64,000 bases of DNA, from contig NZ_CP033932.1 of assembly GCF_003815975.1 (NCBI RefSeq), positions 372,001 to 436,000 of the forward strand. Direction: 5' to 3'. The stretch comes from Chryseobacterium bernardetii (GTDB taxonomy: Bacteria > Bacteroidota > Bacteroidia > Flavobacteriales > Weeksellaceae). A model generated the notes under the pieces. The model ran no database searches and was not told the origin of the DNA. It worked only from the letters and a program-made list of their open reading frames with translations. Made by a program: the position numbers and the translations under genes. Positions 24,342 through 33,852 of the stretch are shown one piece after another (the stretch's first letter is position 1; every line of letters begins with the position of its first letter).

Positions 24342-25229
24342 ATGAAAACGAGAACCCCCATTTCAATATATATCGCTGCAACGATAGGCTTAACAATCAT
24401 GGCCTTTGAAATGTTCGCCAGTGATTCAGGATATTTTTCATCTCCCTTTTTCTGGGCGCTGATATTAATCACCATTATCCTCCTGCTGATCATGAATTCA
24501 ATTGGAGACTTGGTGGAAAACCAAAATTTCAGCAAATTATCTGAAGAGGAGAAAAAGCAATATCTGGAAGAAAAGAAAGTTCCTTATTATCAGAAACTGT
24601 GGAACTCTGCTTTCAAAAAACAGTCTGCTACTGAAGAAAAAGATATTCTGATAGATCATGGATTTGATGGAATTACAGAGCTTGACAATTCCCTTCCAAA
24701 ATGGTGGATAGGCCTGTTCTGGTTCGGATGTATCTTCTGCGCCGTGTATCTGGTCGCTTTTTCTTTCACAGATTATGCCCATCCGGATGCTGAATATACA
24801 AAAGAATCCAAAATGATGCTGGCTTCTATTGCAGAGTATGAAAAAAATGCGCCGCAGGTCACTCTGGAAACAGCCAAATACAGCGCAGATAATATCGCAG
24901 AAGGACAGGAACTTTTCAAAACGAATTGTGTTACATGTCACGGAGACGGAGGAAAAGGCGGTATTGGCCCAAACCTTACCGACACACACTGGATCAATGT
25001 TAAACAAAAAAGCTTATTTAAAAACGTTATCTGGATGCTTGAAAACGGTTCTCCTAACAATCCTACCATGCGACCTTTCATCAAAGAAGGAACCATTACC
25101 GGAAGAGATGCAGAAAAAATTGCTGCTTACATTTATCACATTAACCAGGAAACCGCTCCTATAACCCAGGCTCAGGGTGGAGCTGCTCCACAGGGAGAAG
25201 AGGTGAAATGGGAAAACGGAAACAACTAA
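24342..25229 (+). CDS. ccoP: cbb3-type cytochrome c oxidase subunit III (CcoP)
   Basis: 295 residues, starting 18 bases after ccoNO and surely co-transcribed. Two N-terminal helices (ISIYIAATIGLTIMAFEMF and FFWALILITIILLLIMNSI) precede the CcoP_N anchor WWIGLFWFGCIFCAVYLVAF at about 121-140. The first pair may stand in for CcoQ, which is absent as a separate gene. One haem c domain follows, CVTCH at 196-200, with methionine ligand probably in NPTMRPF. Proteobacterial CcoP has two haems; one is common in this phylum. The tail is Gln/Ala/Gly-rich. Confidence 0.92.
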   Translation: MKTRTPISIYIAATIGLTIMAFEMFASDSGYFSSPFFWALILITIILLLIMNSIGDLVENQNFSKLSEEEKKQYLEEKKVPYYQKLWNSAFKKQSATEEKDILIDHGFDGITELDNSLPKWWIGLFWFGCIFCAVYLVAFSFTDYAHPDAEYTKESKMMLASIAEYEKNAPQVTLETAKYSADNIAEGQELFKTNCVTCHGDGGKGGIGPNLTDTHWINVKQKSLFKNVIWMLENGSPNNPTMRPFIKEGTITGRDAEKIAAYIYHINQETAPITQAQGGAAPQGEEVKWENGNN

Positions 25230-25504
25230 AAAACATATTATTATCTGGTTAATACAAACCATGCCAAGCCCCCTTTGCAACTACACTAACATTTGAATTT
25301 TCATTTTTGCTAACTAACCTTTTCAACATACAAAAAATGATTAAAAGGGGGCTTTTTAAAAAATAAAATCCACGCCTTGGCTCATCTTAATCAACTATTC
25401 ACTTGACAACTACATAACTAAAAATTCCATAATAAGGCAGTCAAGGCAGGATTTTTGCATTCGCAAAAGGGTACTACAACAAAGATCATATTAATTAGTA
25501 TTAT
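25230..25504. other. ccoP-tamB intergenic region, no gene seen
   Basis: These 275 bases hold no convincing ORF. A hairpin-like CCCCCTTTG (25268-25276) and AAAAGGGGGC (25343-25352) pair lies far apart and ends in seven bases of TTTTTAA context, possibly a ccoP terminator. The rest is AT-rich. Confidence 0.35.
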
Positions 25505-25512
25505 TATCTTTG
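25505..25512 (+). promoter_or_regulatory. -7 box of the tamB operon
   Basis: TATCTTTG matches TAnnTTTG. Its position means transcription starts near 25519, so the TTG that overlaps it cannot be the start codon and the next in-frame TTG at 25531 is favoured for tamB. Confidence 0.6.
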
Positions 25513-25530
25513 TTAGAAACCTTCTCACTT

Positions 25531-28500
25531 TTGAAACTGAAAATCAACACTGCAAAAATTTTAAGGCGTATTGCAATAACCTTTATTACAATATTGGTTC
25601 TTCTTACCCTGTTGATATTAAGCTTAAGGCTTCCTGCCGTTCAAAACTTTATCAAAGACAGACTGATCGTTTACCTGGAGAAAAAAATTAAAACCAAAGT
25701 AAGTCTGGAAAGAGTCTATATCGGGTTTCCCAATAGTCTTGTAATGGAAAATCTTTATCTTAAAGGACAGGACGTAGACACTCTTTTAGCTGTAAAAAAA
25801 CTGGATGTAGGCTTGCATATGCTGAAACTCATCAATTCTACAGCAGATATCACTTCCGTAGATATGGAAGGCACCAGGGCGAATGTGGTACGAAAACCGG
25901 ATGGCAAATTCAATTTCGATTATATCATTGATGCCTTTGCAACCAGTGACAAGGAAGAAAGCCCTTCAAAACCCTTCATTATTTCTCTCGATAAGATCAA
26001 TTTAAAAGATGTTGGAGTTACTTTCAATGACCAACAGTCGAAGAATGATATTAATTTATATTTTAAATCCTTTGATACCCGGGTAAAGAAATTCGATCTC
26101 AACAAAAATACCTATGCTGTTAATGATATTAATCTTGATGGACTAAAATTAAAGCTTAAGCAGGGAATTGTAGAAGAAGTTTCCAAAAAAGTTGAAAAAA
26201 AAGTAGATTCTCTTAATGAGAAAAAGCCTATAAATATCGGCTTAAGAGGGATCAAGCTTACTCACTTTAATATTGATTACGGTGATGAAAATACCAAGAC
26301 TTATGCTAAAGTTCTATTCAAAGAGTTAAGTACAAAAATCAATAAGCTTGACCTGGAAAATAACGCATTCAATGTGGGTAATGTATTTCTTTCCGGAGCA
26401 GACATCAATGCTAACCTTTATCTTCCGGCTCAAAATGCCAATCCGAAAAATAAAAAAGAGCCAGAAGTTTCTAAAGTTTCTGAAAATGATAAAGCCATGA
26501 ACCTCCTTTTAGGAAAACTGGTTTTAAATGATGTAAAAGTTACCTATAACAATACCGCTATTGCTCCTACCAAACAGGGAATAGACTTTAACCACCTTAA
26601 TTTTTCTAAAATGAATATGGAGGTTAGAAGTTTCAAAATGGAAAACAATTCCTTTGCAGGAACAGTGAATTCTGCTGAAATTCAGGAAGCAAGAGGTCTT
26701 GATATCCAGAAATTCAATACAGATTTCGTATATGCTGAAAAAGAAGCCTATCTGAAAGATCTTTACCTTCAGACTCCAAAAACGCTATTACGCGATGAGG
26801 TTATTTTAAACTATAACTCTATAGACCAGCTGACTTCCAATTTGGGAGCGGTAAAAGTTTCGGCCAACATCAAGGACTCCAAAATAGGGTTTTCAGATAT
26901 TTTAAATCTGGTTCCTACTTTAAGAAATACCGTTCCGTTTAATAAATATCCAAACGCTATTCTTAATGTCAATGCAAATGTGAAAGGAAGTGTGAACGAC
27001 CTTTTAATCCAGGATCTTAAAGTTTCAGGGCTGGATCAGCTGAGAGTAAATGCGTCCGGAAGAGTTAAAAATGCAATGAATCCAGAGCAGCTGTACTACG
27101 ATTTAAGAATCGGAGAATTTTCTGCTAACGCTAAAACAATTTTTAATTTAGTTCCTAAGAATACCATCCCTTCCAACATTTCCCTTCCATCAAGTTTCAG
27201 CATCAAAGGAAATGCAAAGGGAACAACTAAAATTGTAAACACAGACCTTAATCTCTACTCTACCCTTGGAAATGCCGCGATTGTTGCTAATGTGGATATG
27301 CGTAAAAAAAATCATGAATTATATGATGTAAAAGCTAATCTTCAGGGAATACAGGTTGGAAAAATCATCCGGAATAAAGATATCGGTGCCATCACTGCCC
27401 AGATCTCTGCCAAAGGAGAAAGTTTTGATTTTAAAAATGCTAATGCCAGCATAAAAGGACATGTTGCAGCTGCAACTTACAAAGGATACCGTTATCAGGA
27501 TATGAACCTGACAGGTAAGATCAACAAAGGGGCTTATAACTTTATCTTACATTCAAAAGATCCGAATGCTGATTTACTATTAACGGCTTCGGGTATGTAT
27601 GATGAAAAAAATCCAACCGTTAAAGTCAATGGAGAAGTCATCAAGCTGGATCTCAATAAGCTTGGCTTCTATGAAAAACCAATGATCCTTGCCGGAAAAA
27701 TAGATGGTGACTTTACGAGCCTTGACCCGAATAACCTGAATGGCTATTTAAACCTTAAAAACTTTGCTTTTTCGGATACAAAAGAAGTATTTCCGGTGCA
27801 GGAACTTCGCCTAAACGCGTCTTCTACAAAAGATTCTACACACATTATTTTCAACTCTCAGATTGCAGATGTTGAACTGAAGGGTAAATATAAACTGACA
27901 CAGATCTTTGGGGCTTTAACGCAGACCATTAATCAGTATTATCAGTTCCAGAAACCTGATAAATCTCAAAAAATTGATCCGGGACAGCATTTTACCTTTA
28001 CAGCAAAGATTAAAAATGATGACCTGATCAGAAATTTTGTTCCGGATCTGAAGAGCTTTGAAACTATTAATCTGGCCGGAAATTATGATGCCGATACTCA
28101 AAAAATTGAAATTGACGGTCAGATTCCGCAACTGCTCTATGGTGAAAATACTATTGAAAAAGGGAGTTTAAGAGTCACTAATGAAAATCAGGCTTTACAG
28201 TACAATCTGAATGTTGCAGCCTTAAAAAGTTCAAGTTTTTCACTGAATAAAATCAATATTGATGGGGATGTTGCTGATAATACGATCAACTATAATATCA
28301 CTACAAAAGATGATAAGGATGCCACTCAGTTCCTGATTGCAGGAAATGCAAAATCATTGAATGACATTACAGAAGTATCCCTGAACCCAAATGGTTTAAA
28401 ACTTAATTATACCGATTGGAATGTTGCTGAAAACAATAAAATTCAGATCAGCAGCAAAGGAATTTTAGCTGATAATTTCAGATTGAGTAATGGAGGAAGT

Positions 28501-30558
28501 GAAATTTTCATTCAGTCCGAAAGTGAAAGCCCAAGTAGCCCTTTGAACATTGCCCTGAAAGATTTTAAAATTGAAACCATTACAGAACTTATCAAAAAAG
28601 ATACAGTGCTGGCAAGAGGAACCATCAACGGTACCGCTCAGCTTAGGGATGTGATGAAGGATATGACTTTCACGTCTGATCTCAATGTTTCCAATCTTAT
28701 TGTCTATGGAAGTCCGGTTGGAAATCTGGCCGTAAAAGTGAACAATTCTTCACCTAAACTCTTAAATGCTGATATTGCCCTTTCCGGAAACAGCAATGAT
28801 GTAAGAATTCTTGGAGACTATAATACCGCTTCAAGTTCTTTTGGCCTGAATATGGCGATTAACCAGCTGCAGATGAAGAGTATTCAAGGCTTTTCTATGA
28901 ATGCCATTACAAATACGGAAGGTTATCTTTCCGGAAACCTGAAAATCACCGGAACTACAGACCAGCCGAATATTCTCGGAAAAGTAAAATTCAATAATGC
29001 AGGTCTTGAAATTGCAAAAACAGGAAGTGACTTTAGAAAACTGAATGATGAGATTGATTTTACCAACCGTGGTATTGAATTTAACAAGTTCAAAATTAAA
29101 GATAAAGATGGAAACGCCCTGGTTGTAGATGGGCAGGTACTTACCCAAACTTATAGAGATTTTGCATTCAATCTTAATGTCAATGCTAGAGATTTCAAAG
29201 TGGTCAATTCACAGAAATCAAATGATGCGATGATGTATGGAGTTCTGGCTATTGACGCAGGTCTTCATATCCGGGGAAACCTCGATCTTCCAAAAGTAGA
29301 CGGAAAACTGAATGTGGCTGATAATACAGATTTCACTTTCGTACTTCCTCAATCTAATCCTTCATTACAGGAAAGAGATGGGATTGTAGAATTTGTGGAT
29401 CAGGATCAGGTAGTTCTCAATAAAACCATCAAAGCAGATTCTCTTAACACCCAAAGCCGTATCAAAGGGATGGATGTAAGTGTAAACATTGAAGTAAGCA
29501 AAGAGGCAAAATTATCAATTGTCATTGATAAAGCAAACGGAGATTTCGTACAACTACAAGGTGAAGCAGAATTAACTGGTGGAATTGATCCTTCTGGAAA
29601 AACTACACTGGTAGGGATCTATGAAGTGAATAAAGGAAGTTACGATCTTTCAGTTAGCTTCCTGAAACGGAAGTTCGATATTCAGAAAGGAAGCACTATC
29701 ACATGGACAGGGGAACCTACAATGGCCATCATGGATATTACAGCAGTGTATAAAACGGAAGCCCCGCCTATTGATCTTGTGGAACAGCAAATTAGTACTG
29801 AAAGTGCATCCATCATGAACCAGTACAAACAGAGAATCCCTTTCAACACATTGTTAAAAATGAAAGGTGAACTGTTGAAGCCACAACTGACTTTTGATAT
29901 CACCACAGAAGAAAAAAACAACTCCATATCATCCAATGTGAAGGATGTTATTGACCAGAAACTGGCCCAGCTGAGAACTCAGGAATCTGAATTGAATAAA
30001 CAGGTGTTTGCCTTATTGCTTCTGAATCGTTTCATAGGGGAAAATCCATTTGAAAGCGGTGCAGGAATGTCTGCTGAAACCATGGCAAGACAGAGTGTGA
30101 GTAAAATTCTTTCTCAGCAGCTGAATAATCTGGCTGCCGGACTTATTAAAGGCGTAGATCTTAATTTCGGTCTGGATTCTTCAGAGGATTATTCCACAGG
30201 ACAGAAAAATACAAGAACCGACCTGAATGTAGACATCAGTAAAAAGTTATTGAATGACAGACTGAAAGTAACGGTAGGAAGTAATTTCGGATTGGAAGGA
30301 CAGGCCCGTCAGAACGAAAATATGACGAATATTGCAGGAAATGTAACTGTAGATTATAGTCTTTCAAAAGATGGAAGGTATATGTTAAGGGCTTATCGTA
30401 AGGATGAATACCAGGTAGCTCTTCAGGGGCAGATCATAGAAACCGGAATCGGATTTATTATTACGCTGGATTATGACAAATTCCGTGAGATTTTCCAGAA
30501 ATCCAAAGAGAAAAAGCCTAAAAAGAATCAAAACAATCAAGTGGTAGAATTTAAATAA
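25531..30558 (+). CDS. tamB: Translocation and assembly module protein TamB (DUF490, AsmA-like)
   Basis: About 1,675 residues. No ATG precedes the signal anchor, so a TTG start is required; TTG at 25531 gives (M)KLKINTAKILRRIAITFI with one N-terminal helix (TFITILVLLTLLILSLRL). The long middle is a repetitive beta-rich, AsmA/VPS13-like groove. The C-terminal DUF490 region carries SRIKGMDVSVNIEVSKEAKL, LVGIYEVNKGSYDLSVSFLK and RLKVTVGSNFGLEGQ. It spans the periplasm and is linked to outer-membrane protein insertion or phospholipid transport. Its stop overlaps the next start. Confidence 0.9.
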   Translation: MKLKINTAKILRRIAITFITILVLLTLLILSLRLPAVQNFIKDRLIVYLEKKIKTKVSLERVYIGFPNSLVMENLYLKGQDVDTLLAVKKLDVGLHMLKLINSTADITSVDMEGTRANVVRKPDGKFNFDYIIDAFATSDKEESPSKPFIISLDKINLKDVGVTFNDQQSKNDINLYFKSFDTRVKKFDLNKNTYAVNDINLDGLKLKLKQGIVEEVSKKVEKKVDSLNEKKPINIGLRGIKLTHFNIDYGDENTKTYAKVLFKELSTKINKLDLENNAFNVGNVFLSGADINANLYLPAQNANPKNKKEPEVSKVSENDKAMNLLLGKLVLNDVKVTYNNTAIAPTKQGIDFNHLNFSKMNMEVRSFKMENNSFAGTVNSAEIQEARGLDIQKFNTDFVYAEKEAYLKDLYLQTPKTLLRDEVILNYNSIDQLTSNLGAVKVSANIKDSKIGFSDILNLVPTLRNTVPFNKYPNAILNVNANVKGSVNDLLIQDLKVSGLDQLRVNASGRVKNAMNPEQLYYDLRIGEFSANAKTIFNLVPKNTIPSNISLPSSFSIKGNAKGTTKIVNTDLNLYSTLGNAAIVANVDMRKKNHELYDVKANLQGIQVGKIIRNKDIGAITAQISAKGESFDFKNANASIKGHVAAATYKGYRYQDMNLTGKINKGAYNFILHSKDPNADLLLTASGMYDEKNPTVKVNGEVIKLDLNKLGFYEKPMILAGKIDGDFTSLDPNNLNGYLNLKNFAFSDTKEVFPVQELRLNASSTKDSTHIIFNSQIADVELKGKYKLTQIFGALTQTINQYYQFQKPDKSQKIDPGQHFTFTAKIKNDDLIRNFVPDLKSFETINLAGNYDADTQKIEIDGQIPQLLYGENTIEKGSLRVTNENQALQYNLNVAALKSSSFSLNKINIDGDVADNTINYNITTKDDKDATQFLIAGNAKSLNDITEVSLNPNGLKLNYTDWNVAENNKIQISSKGILADNFRLSNGGSEIFIQSESESPSSPLNIALKDFKIETITELIKKDTVLARGTINGTAQLRDVMKDMTFTSDLNVSNLIVYGSPVGNLAVKVNNSSPKLLNADIALSGNSNDVRILGDYNTASSSFGLNMAINQLQMKSIQGFSMNAITNTEGYLSGNLKITGTTDQPNILGKVKFNNAGLEIAKTGSDFRKLNDEIDFTNRGIEFNKFKIKDKDGNALVVDGQVLTQTYRDFAFNLNVNARDFKVVNSQKSNDAMMYGVLAIDAGLHIRGNLDLPKVDGKLNVADNTDFTFVLPQSNPSLQERDGIVEFVDQDQVVLNKTIKADSLNTQSRIKGMDVSVNIEVSKEAKLSIVIDKANGDFVQLQGEAELTGGIDPSGKTTLVGIYEVNKGSYDLSVSFLKRKFDIQKGSTITWTGEPTMAIMDITAVYKTEAPPIDLVEQQISTESASIMNQYKQRIPFNTLLKMKGELLKPQLTFDITTEEKNNSISSNVKDVIDQKLAQLRTQESELNKQVFALLLLNRFIGENPFESGAGMSAETMARQSVSKILSQQLNNLAAGLIKGVDLNFGLDSSEDYSTGQKNTRTDLNVDISKKLLNDRLKVTVGSNFGLEGQARQNENMTNIAGNVTVDYSLSKDGRYMLRAYRKDEYQVALQGQIIETGIGFIITLDYDKFREIFQKSKEKKPKKNQNNQVVEFK

Positions 30559-32885
30559 TGAGTAATACATTTCCAACATACTGTAAATATCTGTTGATTT
30601 CCGGATTAGCTTCGGCAGTAGTTTCCTGCAGCAACACCAGGTTTTTGAAGGAAAACCAGATGCTGTATACAGGCGCTGAAGTAAAAATTGAAAGTGACAC
30701 GATTTCCAAAAAAGAAAAAAAGGATCTTCAGGCCGCTTTAGAAGCCAACCTTACTCCTAAACCGAACTCTACTTTTTTAGGAATGCGCCCAAAACTTTAT
30801 TTCTACAATATTGCAAAAGAGCCTAAAAAAGATAAAGGCTTCAATTACTGGCTTAAATATAAAATGGGTGAAAAACCTGTGTTATTGGGAGATGTGGACC
30901 GGGAATTCAATAAAGATATTATTGAAAATTATTCTGAAAACAAAGGATATTTCAATGCAAGAGCCACTTATGACACGGTTTCAAAAAATAAAAAAGCAAA
31001 GGTCATTTATACCTTAAAACCCGGTGCGAGATATTTAATTGATGGAGTGAAGTTTCAGAAAGACTCAACACTTATTAACCAGGAAATTCAGAATATAGCT
31101 GGAAAAACACTTCTTAAAAACAGAAGACCGTTTGATCTGGATGTTATTAAAGCAGAAAGGGAAAGAATTGATAACAACTTAAAAGAAAGAGGATTTTATT
31201 ATTTCCATCCTGATAATATCATTGTACAGGCAGACAGTACAGTTAGTAAAAACCATAAAGTAGAACTGAATGTAAAGTTAAAGGATAATACTCCACCTTT
31301 AGCCACTCAACAGTTCAGTATTGATAAAGTGGTGGTATTTCCGAATTACAATATTCAGGATGTAAAAGAAGGAAAATACAGTGTTCCGATGAATAAGGAC
31401 TCTTTAAGTAAATATGCATTTGACGATATTTACGTTATTGATCCACAGCATAAATTTAAACCGAAGATCTTCGACAGGGCTTTGTACTTTAAAAAGGGAG
31501 ATCTTTACAACCGTTCCAATCATAATCTTACCCTGAACCGGTTAATCAGCTTAGGAGTATTCAAATTTGTAAAAAATGAGTTTGTGACTTCAGATTCTTT
31601 GAACCATAAATTTGATGCTTATTATTTATTAACGCCGAGACAAATTCAGTCTTTAAGACTTGAAGCATTGGGACGAACAAACTCAGCCAGCTATGCTGGT
31701 AGTGAGCTTAACCTGAACTGGACGCACAGAAATATCTTCAGAGGAGCAGAACAATTTAAAGCATCAATCTACGGTGCTTTCGACTTCCAGATGGGTGGTG
31801 CCCAGGATGCCAATAATATTTTCCGTGCCGGAACCAATGTTCAGCTTTCTATTCCGAGAATTGTAGCTCCGTTCCGTTTTCATTCTTCCAGTGAGTTTGT
31901 TCCAAGGACAAATATTACATTGGGGTATGAATTCCAGAACAGGACAAAATATTATACACTTAATAATTTCACAGCTTCATTCGGATATTTATGGAAAGAA
32001 AATGCCCGAAAAGAGCATGAGCTGAAAGTCATTGATATCACTTTGGTTTCTCCGGAAAAAGTGACTGAAGAATATAGAGAAAAGTCTAAAAATAATCCTG
32101 CTATGAAACGTATTGTAGCGAAGCAGCTTATTTTTGGCCCTACCTACTCTTACACGTACACCAATACCATGCTGCCGAAAAAGAATACCTTCTATTATAA
32201 AGGAACTCTTGATCTTGCAGGAAATATCACGGGACTGGTTACCGGGGCTAATGTAAAAGAAGGCAAAGAGAAAAAGATCTTTGGAATCCCTTTCAGCCAA
32301 TATGCTAAAATTGAAAATGATTTCAGATTTTACCATAAGTTTACGGAAAAATCATCACTGGCAACAAGGCTTATTGCAGGAATTGCTTATCCCTACGGAA
32401 ACTCAGAATTTGTCCCTTTCTCCAAACAATTTTTCTCAGGGGGAAGCAACAGCATTAGAGCCTTCCGCGCAAGAAGCTTGGGGCCGGGAAGTTTTGATCC
32501 CAGGACAATAGACCCGGGAACTTATTTTGACCAGTCCGGAGATATTAAGCTGGAATTAAATGCTGAGTATCGCGCCAACTTATATAAATTTTTAAATGCA
32601 GCAGTATTTGTAGATGCAGGAAATATCTGGTTACTGAATAGCGATCCCAACCGACCTGGAGCTAAATTTTCAAAAGATTTTCTGGATGAAATTGCAGTAG
32701 GAGCCGGAGTTGGCCTAAGACTTGATTTTTCTATACTGGTCTTAAGGCTGGACTTAGCAATGCCACTGAGAGTACCTTATTATGAAAAAGGAGACAGATG
32801 GGCCTTTGATAAGATCAATTTCGGAGACCCAAGCTGGAGAAAAGACAATCTTGTATTAAATATTGCCATCGGATATCCTTTCTAA
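30558..32885 (+). CDS. tamL: Translocation and assembly module lipoprotein TamL (Omp85/BamA superfamily)
   Basis: 775 residues. The N terminus ends in a lipobox, VVSCSNTRFL, with Cys24 as lipid-attachment site, which distinguishes TamL of Bacteroidota from TamA. POTRA-like segments follow (KNRRPFDLDVIKAERERIDN, LKERGFYYFHPDN). The C-terminal half is the 16-strand barrel with the Omp85 loop motif FSGGSNSIRAFRARSLGPGS and ends in ...VLNIAIGYPF. The ATG shares its A with the tamB stop TAA. It would act in the outer membrane together with TamB. Confidence 0.92.
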   Translation: MSNTFPTYCKYLLISGLASAVVSCSNTRFLKENQMLYTGAEVKIESDTISKKEKKDLQAALEANLTPKPNSTFLGMRPKLYFYNIAKEPKKDKGFNYWLKYKMGEKPVLLGDVDREFNKDIIENYSENKGYFNARATYDTVSKNKKAKVIYTLKPGARYLIDGVKFQKDSTLINQEIQNIAGKTLLKNRRPFDLDVIKAERERIDNNLKERGFYYFHPDNIIVQADSTVSKNHKVELNVKLKDNTPPLATQQFSIDKVVVFPNYNIQDVKEGKYSVPMNKDSLSKYAFDDIYVIDPQHKFKPKIFDRALYFKKGDLYNRSNHNLTLNRLISLGVFKFVKNEFVTSDSLNHKFDAYYLLTPRQIQSLRLEALGRTNSASYAGSELNLNWTHRNIFRGAEQFKASIYGAFDFQMGGAQDANNIFRAGTNVQLSIPRIVAPFRFHSSSEFVPRTNITLGYEFQNRTKYYTLNNFTASFGYLWKENARKEHELKVIDITLVSPEKVTEEYREKSKNNPAMKRIVAKQLIFGPTYSYTYTNTMLPKKNTFYYKGTLDLAGNITGLVTGANVKEGKEKKIFGIPFSQYAKIENDFRFYHKFTEKSSLATRLIAGIAYPYGNSEFVPFSKQFFSGGSNSIRAFRARSLGPGSFDPRTIDPGTYFDQSGDIKLELNAEYRANLYKFLNAAVFVDAGNIWLLNSDPNRPGAKFSKDFLDEIAVGAGVGLRLDFSILVLRLDLAMPLRVPYYEKGDRWAFDKINFGDPSWRKDNLVLNIAIGYPF

Positions 32886-32887
32886 AA

Positions 32888-33820
32888 ATGATCAATAATG
32901 CTAAATTTTTCTGGGAGGTCCTCAAGGACACGTTTACGGAATGGAACAGCTCTTCTGCTTCCAAAGATTCAGCGAGTCTTGCCTATTATGCAATCTTTTC
33001 CATCCCTGGATTGTTAATTATTATTATTTGGGTACTGGGTAATTTCTTTGGAGAAGAAGCTATCCGCGGGCAGATCAGTACCCAAATCAGTGGAATTATG
33101 GGCGCTGACGTAGCTAAAAGTATAGAAGGAATGCTTGCCGGAGCTTTAATCGACAAAGAGAATATGTTCATGAAAGCAGTAGGAGTAGGAGCCCTGGTCT
33201 TTGGTTCCACTACTTTGTTCTTTCAGCTTCAGCATTCGTTAAATGCCCTGTGGGATGTAGAATCTGCTCCCAAAAAAGCATTACTTAAGTTTTTACTGGA
33301 TAGAGCCAACTCTCTTGGAATGATTCTTATTTTGGGATTCCTGCTGATGATTACCATGATTCTATCTTCATTAATCAGTCTTTTCAATAAAATTATTACC
33401 CAATATTTTGGATTCGAAACCTATCTTCTTGTTGAAACTGTGAATTTTTCAATCGGATTTGGGCTCGTCATGCTTTTATTCGCCCTCATGTTTAAAGTTC
33501 TGCCTGATGTACAGATCAGCTGGAAATCTGTTTGGAGGGGAGCCTTTTTAACAACAGTTCTCTTTACACTTGGAAAATTTTTACTGAGTCTTTATTTTAA
33601 TCAGGTAAAACCCACTTCAGCTTTCGGTGCTGCCGGAACTGTAATTCTGATTATGATGTGGATTAATTATTCCTGTATGCTTATATTTTTCGGAGCCAAA
33701 TTCACTAAAGTATATACTTACAAAAAAGGCTATAAAGTTATTCTCTCCAGACATGCAAGATGGACTCCTGCAAAGCTCTATGCGGATAGTTTGAAACAAA
33801 TGCACGGAGACAAGATATAA
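32888..33820 (+). CDS. YihY/BrkB-family inner-membrane protein
   Basis: 310 residues, starting two bases after the tamL stop. It has about six transmembrane helices and the family hallmarks SKDSASLAYYAIFSIPGLLI, TTLFFQLQHSLNALWDVE and SAFGAAGTVILIMMWINYSC. The family was first named ribonuclease BN in error; its members are membrane proteins, and recent ideas point to envelope lipid or export functions. The tight spacing with tamB-tamL suggests a shared envelope role. A strong hairpin ends the operon. Confidence 0.9.
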   Translation: MINNAKFFWEVLKDTFTEWNSSSASKDSASLAYYAIFSIPGLLIIIIWVLGNFFGEEAIRGQISTQISGIMGADVAKSIEGMLAGALIDKENMFMKAVGVGALVFGSTTLFFQLQHSLNALWDVESAPKKALLKFLLDRANSLGMILILGFLLMITMILSSLISLFNKIITQYFGFETYLLVETVNFSIGFGLVMLLFALMFKVLPDVQISWKSVWRGAFLTTVLFTLGKFLLSLYFNQVKPTSAFGAAGTVILIMMWINYSCMLIFFGAKFTKVYTYKKGYKVILSRHARWTPAKLYADSLKQMHGDKI

Positions 33821-33850
33821 AAAAAGGCCCCTGATTTCAGGAGCCTTTTT
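33821..33850. terminator. Bidirectional terminator between yihY and argS
   Basis: A tract, AGGC-c-CCTGA, short loop, TCAGG-a-GCCT, T tract: works in both directions between convergent genes. Confidence 0.85.
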
Positions 33851-33852
33851 TT

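Noticed and set aside
24537..25007. 156-codon frame opposite ccoP
   Set aside because: Antisense shadow; its composition follows the codon pattern of ccoP.
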